Shown here: positions 1 to 7,798 of the stretch, one piece after another
Position numbering within the stretch: position 1 is the stretch's first letter
Layout of the letters: every line of letters starts with the position of its first letter
NCBI RefSeq assembly: GCF_008329585.1
Contig: NZ_NPKP01000012.1
Span: 124,001-188,000, forward strand
Reading direction: 5' to 3'
DNA length: 64,000 nucleotides
DNA from: Mycolicibacterium sp. P9-22
GTDB taxonomy: Bacteria > Actinomycetota > Actinomycetes > Mycobacteriales > Mycobacteriaceae
Notes under the pieces: generated by a model
The model's database searches: none
What the model was told of the DNA's origin: nothing
The model's input: only the letters and a program-made list of their open reading frames with translations
Made by a program: the position numbers and the translations under genes

Positions 1-617
1 CCGCAAAAGACAACTGGCCGACAGTCGCGGGCTCGGAACGTCCGGCCGACTTCGCCGCCGGCGGGCAGTCCCAGATCAGCGGCTACTACGACCCGATCCC
101 GACACTGGATTCAGATCGCGGCTGGGTGTACATCGTGGCCGACAACTTCGACCGCACCGCACCGGTGACCCTGTATCGCGTTGCGCCGCAGAACTTCACG
201 GACCGCAGCGCTTGGCAAGGATGGTCTGCGGTGGATGGCTGGGGCGCAGACCCGACCCCGTTGTGGCCTGATCGGGTGGGCGAGCTGAGCGTGCGCCAGA
301 TCGACGGCAAGACGGTGTTGTCGTACTTCAACGCAGGCACCGGCAACATGGAGGTCCGGGTCGCGGCCGACCCTACCCAGCTCGGTGCCGCGCCGGTGAC
401 GACCGTGGTGGTGGGCTCGCCCTGGCCGGATCGGCCCGAGGACCTGCCCGCGCCTCAGGACAACCGGCTGGCCCAGCCGTACGGCGGCTACATCTCCCCG
501 GCCTCGACCCTCGATGAACTGCGGGTGTTCGTCAGCCAATGGAACACCACACCGCGCGGCGGCACGCCTTACCGGGTCATCCAGTACGCGGTGCACCCTT
601 TCACAGCGGATTCATAG
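1..617 (+). CDS. DUF4185 domain-containing protein, 5' end outside window
   Basis: The reading frame is open from the first bases of the window and stops with TAG at 615-617, so only the C-terminal ~204 residues are present. Visible motifs are DRGWVYIVADNFDR, then YGGYISPASTLDELRVF and VSQWNT...PYRVIQY near the end. These match the end of mycobacterial DUF4185 proteins as I remember them: usually secreted, predicted beta-propeller-like, of unknown function. The signal peptide, if any, lies outside the window. The start of the true gene cannot be given; the GTG at 126 is internal, since the frame upstream of it continues with sensible protein sequence. Confidence 0.8.
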   Translation, partial: AKDNWPTVAGSERPADFAAGGQSQISGYYDPIPTLDSDRGWVYIVADNFDRTAPVTLYRVAPQNFTDRSAWQGWSAVDGWGADPTPLWPDRVGELSVRQIDGKTVLSYFNAGTGNMEVRVAADPTQLGAAPVTTVVVGSPWPDRPEDLPAPQDNRLAQPYGGYISPASTLDELRVFVSQWNTTPRGGTPYRVIQYAVHPFTADS

Positions 618-662
618 CCTCTAACCAGCCGGCACATTGCCGCACGTCGGCATCATGAATCC

Positions 663-1085
663 ATGAGCGAAGCAGCCGACAACTCCACCAGCACCACGGC
701 CCCCGTGGCGGCCACCGCGGCACCCACGCCACCCCCGGCGGTGGCGGTGCCCACTGAGGAGCGAGCGCGGCACAGCCGTGTCACCCAGGTCGCGGCCTGG
801 GTGGGCATCGTCGCGGGCGTCACGTTCGTCGTCGCGGTGATCTTCTTCTCCGGTTTCATCCTGGGGAAGCACTCCGACGGTGGCGGACATCATCGCGGCG
901 GACCGGAACGCGAGATCAGCATGTTCCACCGGGGCGGGCCGCCGATGGGGCCACCGCACATCTTCTTCCCGGGTGCTGGCCCGGGAGGGGAGGGCGGCTC
1001 CGGCTTCGGGCCGGGATTCCAGGGACCACAGCAGGGTCAGGGCCCCGGCCCCGGCAACGCGCCGGGCACGCCACCGCGCCCCTGA
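663..1085 (+). CDS. Single-pass membrane protein with Gly/Pro-rich tail
   Basis: A 140-residue protein. Residues 1-40 are an Ala/Thr/Pro-rich, poorly structured N-terminus. About residues 45-68 form one hydrophobic segment (VAAWVGIVAGVTFVVAVIFF). The rest is a Gly/Pro/His-rich, low-complexity tail with repeated GPG/GFGPG units. This layout fits a small mycobacterial membrane protein with a disordered, probably extracytoplasmic tail; I recognise no catalytic family. It follows the DUF4185 gene after 45 bp on the same strand, so co-transcription is possible. Function unknown. Confidence 0.65.
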   Translation: MSEAADNSTSTTAPVAATAAPTPPPAVAVPTEERARHSRVTQVAAWVGIVAGVTFVVAVIFFSGFILGKHSDGGGHHRGGPEREISMFHRGGPPMGPPHIFFPGAGPGGEGGSGFGPGFQGPQQGQGPGPGNAPGTPPRP

Positions 1086-1134
1086 AACATTAAGAGGACC
1101 CTCGTGGGCCAGTGAGGAATCATCCGTAACTCTT

Positions 1135-1163
1135 GGCACTCTGACCTCATTCGTGAGAGTGTC
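1135..1163. promoter_or_regulatory. Inverted repeat before the lipoprotein gene
   Basis: GGCACTCT (1135-1142) and AGAGTGTC (1156-1163) form 8-bp arms with one mismatch and a 13-nt spacer. The right arm ends 7 bp before the ATG at 1171. It could be an operator or an mRNA hairpin at the start site. The arms resemble half of a CIRCE (HrcA) element, but the spacer is 13 instead of 9 and no heat-shock gene is near, so the identity is open. Confidence 0.3.
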
Positions 1164-1170
1164 GCTAACC

Positions 1171-1701
1171 ATGACACGCCGACCGCTGCACGTTGCCGCG
1201 TTTGTCGCAGTCCTCGTGGTAGTGGCGGGCCTGTCCGGCTGTGGCCTGCGCGCCGATGATCCTGACGTGGCCGCCTCCACGGTGTTCGCCGTCGGCGACT
1301 GCGTCGACATCGACGCGGGCGCGGCACCGACGCCGGACCCGGTGCGCGCCAGCGAGGTGTCCTGCACCCAGGACCCGAGCTACACCGTCGGTGCCACCAC
1401 CAACGCCGCCGGCGAGTGCCCGACCACCGAATATCAGCACCTGCCGACCGACTACGCCGAACCGTCGACCGCCCGGCTGTGCCTGGTGCCCAACTTGGTC
1501 GCCAACCAGTGCTACCTGATGGAGATGCCGATCGGGCTGGTCGAGAAGGCTTCCTGCGACGACCGCGACGACGGAGTGCTGGTCCAGGTCACGCAGCGTC
1601 TCGACGTCCAGAACCAATCCGCATGCCCGGCGAAGGCCGGCTCCTATGCGTGGCCGTATCCCGCTCCGGCCCGGACGTACTGCACCCAGACGCTCTTCTG
1701 A
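1171..1701 (+). CDS. Putative lipoprotein, cysteine-rich
   Basis: A 176-residue product. The start is placed at ATG 1171 because it begins an ideal lipoprotein signal: MTRRPL, a hydrophobic core, then the lipobox LSGC with Cys24. The open frame extends further upstream, but that part lacks a signal and overlaps the previous gene. The mature part carries many cysteines in a pattern suggesting disulfides (VGDCVDID, VSCTQD, GECPT, ARLCLV, NQCYLM, ASCDD, QSACPA, RTYCTQ). This resembles mycobacterial exported proteins with a septum-formation-like or LppU-type domain, but I cannot name the family with certainty. Acts at the outer face of the cytoplasmic membrane. Confidence 0.75.
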   Translation: MTRRPLHVAAFVAVLVVVAGLSGCGLRADDPDVAASTVFAVGDCVDIDAGAAPTPDPVRASEVSCTQDPSYTVGATTNAAGECPTTEYQHLPTDYAEPSTARLCLVPNLVANQCYLMEMPIGLVEKASCDDRDDGVLVQVTQRLDVQNQSACPAKAGSYAWPYPAPARTYCTQTLF

Positions 1702-1737
1702 CTTTGGCGTGCTCGCCGATTTTGGCATGATCGAGCC

Positions 1738-2376
1738 ATGCGGCTGACTGCACTGGCCGCCGGGGTGGGAGTGGCGCTGGCCCTCGCGGCTCCGGCCTCG
1801 GCCCGACCGTCTGATCCCGGCGTCGTCAGTTACGCGGTCCTGCCGAAGGGTTCGGTCAGCAATATCGTCGGCGCGCCGCTGACTTGGGAAGCCGAGTTCA
1901 CCAACCCGGGCCAGCACTTCTACGTCGACAACCCGTCCTGCAACAACTGGGCCGATATCGGTCTTCCCGACGTGTACGCCGACCCGGATCTGGCGTCCTT
2001 CAACGGCGCCGTCGCGCAAACGTCCGCCACCGATTCGACCCGCCTGGTCAGACAGGCGGTCGGCGTCTTCGCCACCAACGAAGCGGCCACCCGCGCGTAT
2101 CACCGCGTGACCGACCGCACCACCGGTTGCACCGGGCAGACCACCACGATGCACCTGGAAAACCTCGTCAACGAGGTGTGGACGTTCTCCGGGAGTGCCG
2201 CGACCGCCACCGACGCGGTCTGGGTCAAACAAGAAGGCGGCACCGACCGCCGGTGTTTCACGCAGACCCGATTGCGGGAAAACGTTCTGCTGCAGGCGAA
2301 AGTCTGCCAACCCGGCAATGGTGGACCCGCAGTCAACGTGCTGGCCGGGGCCATGCAGAACACCCTGGGGCAATGA
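1738..2376 (+). CDS. Secreted PknH_C-like sensor-domain protein
   Basis: A 212-residue product with a Sec signal peptide at residues 1-22 (MRLTALAAGVGVALALAAPASA). The rest resembles the extracellular sensor domain family found at the C-terminus of the kinase PknH and as free secreted proteins in mycobacteria: four cysteines (PSCNNW, TTGCTGQ, RRCFTQ, KVCQPG) spaced as in the two-disulfide fold, and the segment GVFATNEAATRAY. No kinase domain is attached here. It starts 36 bp after the lipoprotein gene on the same strand, so the two may be co-transcribed. The ligand is unknown. Confidence 0.65.
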   Translation: MRLTALAAGVGVALALAAPASARPSDPGVVSYAVLPKGSVSNIVGAPLTWEAEFTNPGQHFYVDNPSCNNWADIGLPDVYADPDLASFNGAVAQTSATDSTRLVRQAVGVFATNEAATRAYHRVTDRTTGCTGQTTTMHLENLVNEVWTFSGSAATATDAVWVKQEGGTDRRCFTQTRLRENVLLQAKVCQPGNGGPAVNVLAGAMQNTLGQ

Positions 2377-2486
2377 CGACGAACAAAACGCTTGGGAATA
2401 TGTCAGACCTGTCTGGAAGATTGAATAAAACGGGCTCATCGCGTTGAGGGCTCCCAGCGTCCAGATCCGGGGGAGGAGTGGTTCGC

Positions 2487-3737
2487 ATGACGACCGCTGC
2501 CACGCGGGATGTCGGGTGCGCTTCCGGTCAGGCGGCCGCCGCGATCGCGGCGAACTGCCTGCGCGACGGCCCGATCGGCAAGGTCGGCCTGGAGATCGAG
2601 GCGCACTGTTTCGACATCACCGATCCATTGCGTCGCCCGAACTGGGATGAGCTCAGCGAGGTCATCGCGACGGCGCCCGCACTGCCCGGCGGCAGTGTCA
2701 TCACCGTCGAACCCGGTGGCGCCGTCGAACTGTCCGGCCCACCGGCCGATGGCGCCGCGAACGCGATCACCGGCATGACCGCCGACCGCGCGGTGCTCAA
2801 GCAGCATTTCGCCGCGCACGGTCTCGGCCTGGTACTGCTGGGCGCCGACCCGCTGCGGCCGGCGCAGCGCATCAATCCCGGTCCGCGTTATGAGGCGATG
2901 GAGAGTTTCTTCACCGCGACGGGGACCGCCGAGGCAGGCGCGGCGATGATGACGTCGACCGCCTCGGTCCAGCTCAACATCGAGGCCGGCCCGCGGGCGG
3001 GCTGGGCGGACCGGGTGCGGCTGGCGCACGCGCTCGGCCCGACCATGATCGCGCTGTCGGCGAACTCGCCGCTGCTGGGCGGGCACTTCACCGGATGGCG
3101 CAGTTCGCGGCAACGTGTCTGGGGTCAGCTGGACTCGGCGCGGTGTGGCCCGGTACTGGGTGACAGCGGTGACGATCCGGCCGCCGACTGGGCGCACTAC
3201 GCGCTGCGTGCGCCGGTGATGCTGGTCCGCACCCCCGACGCGGTGCCGATGGCCGAGTTCGTCTCCTACGCCGACTGGGTTGACGGCCGGGTGCCGCTGG
3301 ATGGTCGTCTTCCCGGTGATGAGGATCTCCAGTACCACCTGACCACGCTCTTCCCGCCGGTGCGGCCGCGCCGCTGGCTGGAGATCCGCTACCTGGACAG
3401 CGTGCCCGACGATATCTGGCCGGCGGTGGTCTTCACCCTGGTCACCTTGCTGGACAACCCGGCTGCCGCCGAGATCGCCGCCAGAGCCACCGCGCCGGTC
3501 TCCGGTGAGTGGGATCTCGCGGCGCGGGCCGGTCTGGCGGACCCACGCCTGCGGGCCGCGGCGGTGACCTGTGTGGCAGCCGCCGCCGAGCACGCCCCGG
3601 CCGAACTGGCCGACCCCATGGCCCGCCTGCTCGCCGATGTCGAGGCCGGCCGATGTCCGGGTGATGACTTCTCCGATCTCGTTGTCGAACATGGGATACC
3701 GACAGCCCTGACCGAACTGGCGAGGGAGGACTCGTGA
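2487..3737 (+). CDS. egtA: EgtA, gamma-glutamyl-cysteine ligase of ergothioneine synthesis
   Basis: Makes gamma-glutamylcysteine, the sulfur donor that EgtB couples to hercynine. The 416-residue protein belongs to the GCS2-like ligase fold; visible landmarks are GKVGLEIEAHCFD near the N-terminus (acidic metal-binding residues), MTSTASVQLNIEAG and a C-terminal WLEIRYLDSVPDD. It is the first gene of five that overlap head to tail in the order EgtA-B-C-D-E, which settles the assignment. Start: ATG 2487 is preferred over GTG 2478 because the GGGAGGAG ribosome site at 2471-2478 lies at normal distance from it. The stop overlaps the GTG of egtB by 4 bp, so translation is probably coupled. Confidence 0.93.
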   Translation: MTTAATRDVGCASGQAAAAIAANCLRDGPIGKVGLEIEAHCFDITDPLRRPNWDELSEVIATAPALPGGSVITVEPGGAVELSGPPADGAANAITGMTADRAVLKQHFAAHGLGLVLLGADPLRPAQRINPGPRYEAMESFFTATGTAEAGAAMMTSTASVQLNIEAGPRAGWADRVRLAHALGPTMIALSANSPLLGGHFTGWRSSRQRVWGQLDSARCGPVLGDSGDDPAADWAHYALRAPVMLVRTPDAVPMAEFVSYADWVDGRVPLDGRLPGDEDLQYHLTTLFPPVRPRRWLEIRYLDSVPDDIWPAVVFTLVTLLDNPAAAEIAARATAPVSGEWDLAARAGLADPRLRAAAVTCVAAAAEHAPAELADPMARLLADVEAGRCPGDDFSDLVVEHGIPTALTELAREDS

Positions 3738-5008
3738 CATCGACGGAGGCGCTGGCCACCGAACTGACACGTGCCCGCGAGCGCACCCTGGCCCTGGTCG
3801 ACTTCGACGACGCCGAACTGCATCGGCAGTACGACCCGTTGATGAGCCCGCTGGTGTGGGACCTCGCCCATATCGGTCAGCAGGAGGAGTTCTGGCTGCT
3901 GCGCGGTGGCGACTCGAACGCCCCCGGCATCCTGACACCCGAGATCGACTCGCTGTATGACGCATTCGTGCATTCCCGCGCCAGCCGCGTCGACCTTCCG
4001 CTGCTCCCGCCGGCCGATGCCCGGACCTACTGCCGCACCGTCCGCGACCGTGCCCTCGACGTACTGGACCGCACCGCCGGCGACGAGGCGTTGTTCCGGT
4101 TCGGGTTGGTCGCCTCCCATGAGAACCAGCACGACGAGACCATGCTGCAGGCACTCAATCTGCGCGCGGGCCCCCCGTTGCTCAGCGCCGGTGCGGCGCT
4201 GCCGCCCGGCCGGCCCGGCGTCGCCGGAACCTCGGTGCTGATACCCGGCGGCCCGTTCACCTTGGGCGTCAACGCTTCCGAGGAACCGTTCTCGCTGGAC
4301 AACGAACGCCCCGGTCACGTCGTGCACGTCGATCCGTTCCGGATCGGTCGGGTACCGGTCACCAACGCCCAATGGCGCGACTTCCTCGACGACGGCGGTT
4401 ACCGGACATCACAATGGTGGTCCGAGCGCGGCTGGGCGCATCGGGAGCAGGCCGGTTTGGTGGCACCCGCCTTCTGGAACACCGACGGCAGCCGCACCCG
4501 GTTCGGCCACCGCGAATCCATCCCGGGTGACGAACCGGTGCAGCATGTCACCTACTTCGAGGCCGAGGCGTTTGCGGCGTGGGCGGGAGCCCGGTTGCCG
4601 ACCGAGGTGGAGTGGGAGAAGGCCTGCGCGTGGGACCCGGTGGCGGGGGCCCGCCGCCGATTCCCTTGGGGCGATGCACAACCCGGCCCCGAGCTGGCCA
4701 ACCTCGGCGGCGATGCGCTGCGTCCGGCACCGGTGGGCGCTTACCCGGCCGGGGCGTCGGCCTACGGTGTGGAGCAGTTGCTCGGCGATGTGTGGGAATG
4801 GACGAGCTCGCCGCTGCGCCCCTGGCCCGGGTTCACCCCGATGATCTACGACCGCTACTCGGTGCCGTTCTTCGACGGTGACTACCGGGTCCTGCGCGGC
4901 GGGTCCTGGGCGGTGGCCGCCGGCATCCTGCGGCCCAGCTTCCGCAACTGGGACCATCCGGTCCGCCGGCAGATCTTCTCCGGTGTCCGCCTGGTCTGGG
5001 ACGCCTGA
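3734..5008 (+). CDS. egtB: EgtB, hercynine oxygenase (sulfoxide synthase)
   Basis: A non-heme iron enzyme that uses O2 to join gamma-glutamylcysteine to hercynine. It has 424 residues: an N-terminal DinB-like four-helix part followed by a formylglycine-generating-enzyme-like domain. The iron triad is visible: His46 (LAHIGQ), His129 and His133 (SHENQHDE). These are offset by a constant five residues from His51/134/138 of the characterised M. thermoresistibile enzyme. The C-terminal domain shows GDVWEWTSSP, VLRGGSWA and SFRNWDHP. The GTG start overlaps the TGA of egtA, and the stop overlaps the ATG of egtC. Confidence 0.95.
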   Translation: MTSTEALATELTRARERTLALVDFDDAELHRQYDPLMSPLVWDLAHIGQQEEFWLLRGGDSNAPGILTPEIDSLYDAFVHSRASRVDLPLLPPADARTYCRTVRDRALDVLDRTAGDEALFRFGLVASHENQHDETMLQALNLRAGPPLLSAGAALPPGRPGVAGTSVLIPGGPFTLGVNASEEPFSLDNERPGHVVHVDPFRIGRVPVTNAQWRDFLDDGGYRTSQWWSERGWAHREQAGLVAPAFWNTDGSRTRFGHRESIPGDEPVQHVTYFEAEAFAAWAGARLPTEVEWEKACAWDPVAGARRRFPWGDAQPGPELANLGGDALRPAPVGAYPAGASAYGVEQLLGDVWEWTSSPLRPWPGFTPMIYDRYSVPFFDGDYRVLRGGSWAVAAGILRPSFRNWDHPVRRQIFSGVRLVWDA

Positions 5009-5697
5009 TGTGTCGCCACCTGGGCTGGCTCGGGGCACCGGTGCCGGCGTCGTCCCTGGTGCTGGATCCGCCGAGTGGACTTCTGGTGCAGTCATATTCG
5101 CCGCGTCGGCAGAAGCACGGCACCATCAACGCCGACGGCTGGGGTGTCGGGTTCTTCGATGACGGCGTGCGGCGCTGGCGCAGCGACAAACCGCTGTGGG
5201 GCGACGCGTCGTTCGCGTCGGTGGCGCCGGCCCTACGCAGCGGCTGCTTCGTCGCCGCGGTGCGTTCCGCGACGGTAGGCATGCCCATCGAGCCCTCGGC
5301 TTCGGCACCGTTCAGTGACGGCAACTGGCTGCTCTCGCACAACGGCATTGTCGACCGCGCCGTCCTGCCGGCCTCGGCGACGGCTGAATCCACCGTCGAC
5401 AGTGCGGTGCTGGCCGCGCACATCTTCGAGCGCGGGCTGGACGCTCTCGGGGACACGGTCGTCCGGGTCGGCACCCGCGATCCGGGTGCCCGGCTGAACA
5501 TCCTGGCCGGCAACGGTTCCACCCTGCTCGCCACCACGTGGGGCGACACCCTGTTCTGTCTGCGGCGCGATGACGGCATCGTGCTGGCCAGCGAACCCTA
5601 TGACGACGACCCGTCCTGGCGTGACATCCCCGACCGGCACCTCGTCGAGGTCACCGGTACCAACCTCACGCTCACTCCTCTGGAAGGATCCACATGA
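5008..5697 (+). CDS. egtC: EgtC, gamma-glutamyl-hercynylcysteine sulfoxide amidohydrolase
   Basis: Removes the gamma-glutamyl group from the EgtB product. The 229-residue protein is a class II glutamine amidotransferase fold: it begins MCRHLGWLG, so Cys2 becomes the N-terminal nucleophile after removal of Met. Other fold landmarks are HGTINADGWGVGFFDD, the NWLLSHNGIVD segment, and RLNILAGNG. The ATG at 5008 shares its first base with the TGA of egtB. The stop overlaps the ATG of egtD by 4 bp. The length is as expected for the family. Confidence 0.94.
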   Translation: MCRHLGWLGAPVPASSLVLDPPSGLLVQSYSPRRQKHGTINADGWGVGFFDDGVRRWRSDKPLWGDASFASVAPALRSGCFVAAVRSATVGMPIEPSASAPFSDGNWLLSHNGIVDRAVLPASATAESTVDSAVLAAHIFERGLDALGDTVVRVGTRDPGARLNILAGNGSTLLATTWGDTLFCLRRDDGIVLASEPYDDDPSWRDIPDRHLVEVTGTNLTLTPLEGST

Positions 5698-6644
5698 CCA
5701 CCGGCACGGCATCGGACCTGGCCAAAGCGCTGCGCCGAGACGTCCAGCACGGCCTCGCGCAGTCCCCGAAAACGTTGCCGCCCAAATGGTTCTATGATGC
5801 GAAGGGCAGTGATCTCTTCGACCAGATCACTCGACTGCCCGAGTACTACCCCACCCGCACCGAGGCCTCGATCCTGCGGGACCGGGCGGCCGATATCGCG
5901 GCCGCCTCGGGTGCGGACACCCTTGTCGAGTTGGGCAGCGGCACCTCGGAGAAGACGCGGCTGCTGCTCGATGCCATGCGGGACAGCGGTGCGCTCAAGC
6001 GCTTCATCCCCTTCGACGTCGACCCCAGCGTGCTGCGTGATGCCGCGGGCGCGCTGCATGCCGAATACCCCGATATCGAGATCGAGGTGGTGTGCGGAGA
6101 TTTCGAGCAGGATCTTGGCACCGTCCCCAAGGTCGGCCGGCGGATGGTGGTATTCCTCGGCTCGACGATCGGCAATCTCACCCCGGAACCGCGCACGAAG
6201 TTCCTTGCTGCGCTCGCCGATTCGATGCAGCCCGGCGATTCGTTGTTGCTGGGCACCGACCTGGTCAAGGATATCGGCCGGCTGGTGCGTGCTTACGACG
6301 ACAGTGCGGGTGTCACGGCCGCGTTCAACCGCAATGTGCTGGCCGTGGTGAACCGCGAACTCGACGCCGACTTCGACCTGGGCGCGTTCGATCATGTCGC
6401 CCGGTGGAATCCGGAGCAGGAGCGCATCGAGATGTGGTTGCGGTCGACCACCGATCAGCGGGTGCGGATCGGGCAACTGGATCTCACGGTCGACTTCGCG
6501 GCCGGGGAAGAGATGTTGACGGAGGTCTCCTGCAAGTTCCGGCCCGAGGGCGTGGAGGCCGAACTGGCGGCGGCCGGACTGCGCCGTACCCACTGGTGGT
6601 CCGATGGCGCAGGCGATTTCGGTGTCTCACTGGCGGTGAAATGA
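5694..6644 (+). CDS. egtD: EgtD, L-histidine N-alpha-trimethyltransferase
   Basis: Transfers three methyl groups from SAM to histidine to give hercynine, the first dedicated step of the pathway. The 316-residue protein shows the EgtD family signatures PPKWFYDAKGSDLFDQI and LPEYYPTRTEASIL near the N-terminus, the SAM-binding ELGSGTSEKTR, and LGSTIGNLTP in the middle. The C-terminus contains SCKFRPEGVEAELAAAGL and the ending WWSDGAGDFGVSLAV. The ATG overlaps the stop of egtC and its own stop overlaps egtE, so all five genes are probably made from one transcript starting upstream of 2487. Confidence 0.96.
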   Translation: MTTGTASDLAKALRRDVQHGLAQSPKTLPPKWFYDAKGSDLFDQITRLPEYYPTRTEASILRDRAADIAAASGADTLVELGSGTSEKTRLLLDAMRDSGALKRFIPFDVDPSVLRDAAGALHAEYPDIEIEVVCGDFEQDLGTVPKVGRRMVVFLGSTIGNLTPEPRTKFLAALADSMQPGDSLLLGTDLVKDIGRLVRAYDDSAGVTAAFNRNVLAVVNRELDADFDLGAFDHVARWNPEQERIEMWLRSTTDQRVRIGQLDLTVDFAAGEEMLTEVSCKFRPEGVEAELAAAGLRRTHWWSDGAGDFGVSLAVK

Positions 6645-7720
6645 GCCTGGCCGACACCTGGCGGGCGGCCCGGGTGCCGGTGGCCGGCCTGCATCTGGAC
6701 AACGCGGCCTGCTCGCGGCAGAGCAATGCGGTGATCGAGGCGGCCACGATCCATGCCCGGCATGAGGCCGAGGTCGGCGGTTACGTGGCGGGCGAGGCCG
6801 CGGTGCCGGCACTGGACGCCGGACGGGCTGCGGTACGCGCTCTGGCTGGAATGCCGGATGCCGAGGTCATCTTCACCACCGGCTCCAACCATGCGCTCGA
6901 CCTGCTGTTGAGCAGCTGGGCCGGGCCGCGCACCGTGGCGTGCCCGCCCGGGGAGTACGGACCGAACCTGGTCATCATGGCGGCCAACGGGTTCGAGGTG
7001 CGGACCCTGCCCGTCGATGAGCTGGGCCGGTTGCTTGTCGATGACGCCGCCGCCGTGCTGGAGGCCGACCCGCCGGCGCTGGTCCATCTCACGGTGCTCG
7101 GTAGCCACCGCGGGGTGGCCCAGCCGCTGGCCGAGTTGGTGCCGGTGTGCCGTTCGCTGGGATTGCTGTTGGTGGTCGACGCGGCCCAAGGGTTCGGGCA
7201 TGTGGACTGTGCGGTGGGCGCCGACGTGCTGTATTCATCCTCGCGCAAGTGGGTGGCCGGGCCGCGCGGTGTCGGCACGCTGGCGGTGCGGCCCGAGTTG
7301 TACGGCCGGTTGACGCCCCGGTGGGCGCCAATGGAATTGCACGAGGCCAATATCGGCTCGCGGCTGGGCTATTCGCTGGCTTTGGGCGAACATCTGGCCG
7401 CCGGCCCGGAACAGGTGCGGGCCCGGCTGGCCGAGGTCGGCCGGCTCACCCGGACCGTGCTGGCCGACGTGCCCGGGTGGGAAGTGGTCGAACCCGTCGA
7501 CGAGCCGACCGCAATCACCACGCTGCGGCCCACCAACGGTGCCGAGCCGACACCGGTGCGGGCCAAGCTGATCGCCGAACACCGGATCGTCACCACGGCG
7601 TGCGAGGTGGTGCGCGCGCCCAGCGAGATGGCGGGGCCGGTGCTGCGGGTGTCCCCGCATGTGGACGGCACGGTCGAGGACCTGGAGCGGTTCGCCGAGG
7701 CGCTGGTTGCGGTCAGCTGA
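6641..7720 (+). CDS. egtE: EgtE, PLP-dependent ergothioneine C-S lyase
   Basis: Cleaves hercynylcysteine sulfoxide to ergothioneine with pyridoxal phosphate. The product has 359 residues and belongs to the aminotransferase class V / cysteine desulfurase fold. Landmarks are TTGSNHALDLLLSSW near residue 85, the PLP-contacting VVDAAQGFGHVDC, and the Schiff-base lysine Lys203 in SSSRKWVAGPRG. The frame is open well upstream inside egtD, but ATG 6641 overlaps the egtD stop as ATGA, exactly like the other junctions of this operon, so it is taken as the start. It is the last gene of the run; the next gene is convergent. Confidence 0.93.
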   Translation: MSLADTWRAARVPVAGLHLDNAACSRQSNAVIEAATIHARHEAEVGGYVAGEAAVPALDAGRAAVRALAGMPDAEVIFTTGSNHALDLLLSSWAGPRTVACPPGEYGPNLVIMAANGFEVRTLPVDELGRLLVDDAAAVLEADPPALVHLTVLGSHRGVAQPLAELVPVCRSLGLLLVVDAAQGFGHVDCAVGADVLYSSSRKWVAGPRGVGTLAVRPELYGRLTPRWAPMELHEANIGSRLGYSLALGEHLAAGPEQVRARLAEVGRLTRTVLADVPGWEVVEPVDEPTAITTLRPTNGAEPTPVRAKLIAEHRIVTTACEVVRAPSEMAGPVLRVSPHVDGTVEDLERFAEALVAVS

Positions 7721-7798
7721 GCAACTTTCTCGCCGAGCGTCGAGTTGACGTCGATACTGCCGCCCGGAATCGACAACAGGTCGACCTCGGGTGCGGGT

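Noticed and set aside
2388..2430. Promoter of the egt operon
   Set aside because: Some A+T-rich hexamers are present, but no -35/-10 pair with acceptable spacing could be fixed.
2436..4154. Minus-strand open frame of 572 codons
   Set aside because: Antisense to egtA and egtB, which are firmly identified; Arg/Gly/Pro-rich sequence without motifs.
7721..7798. Possible terminator or gene remnant between egtE and xylB
   Set aside because: No stable hairpin with T-run was found, and the minus-strand frame through it (with SIPGGSIDVNSTLGE) continues into sequence antisense to egtE.
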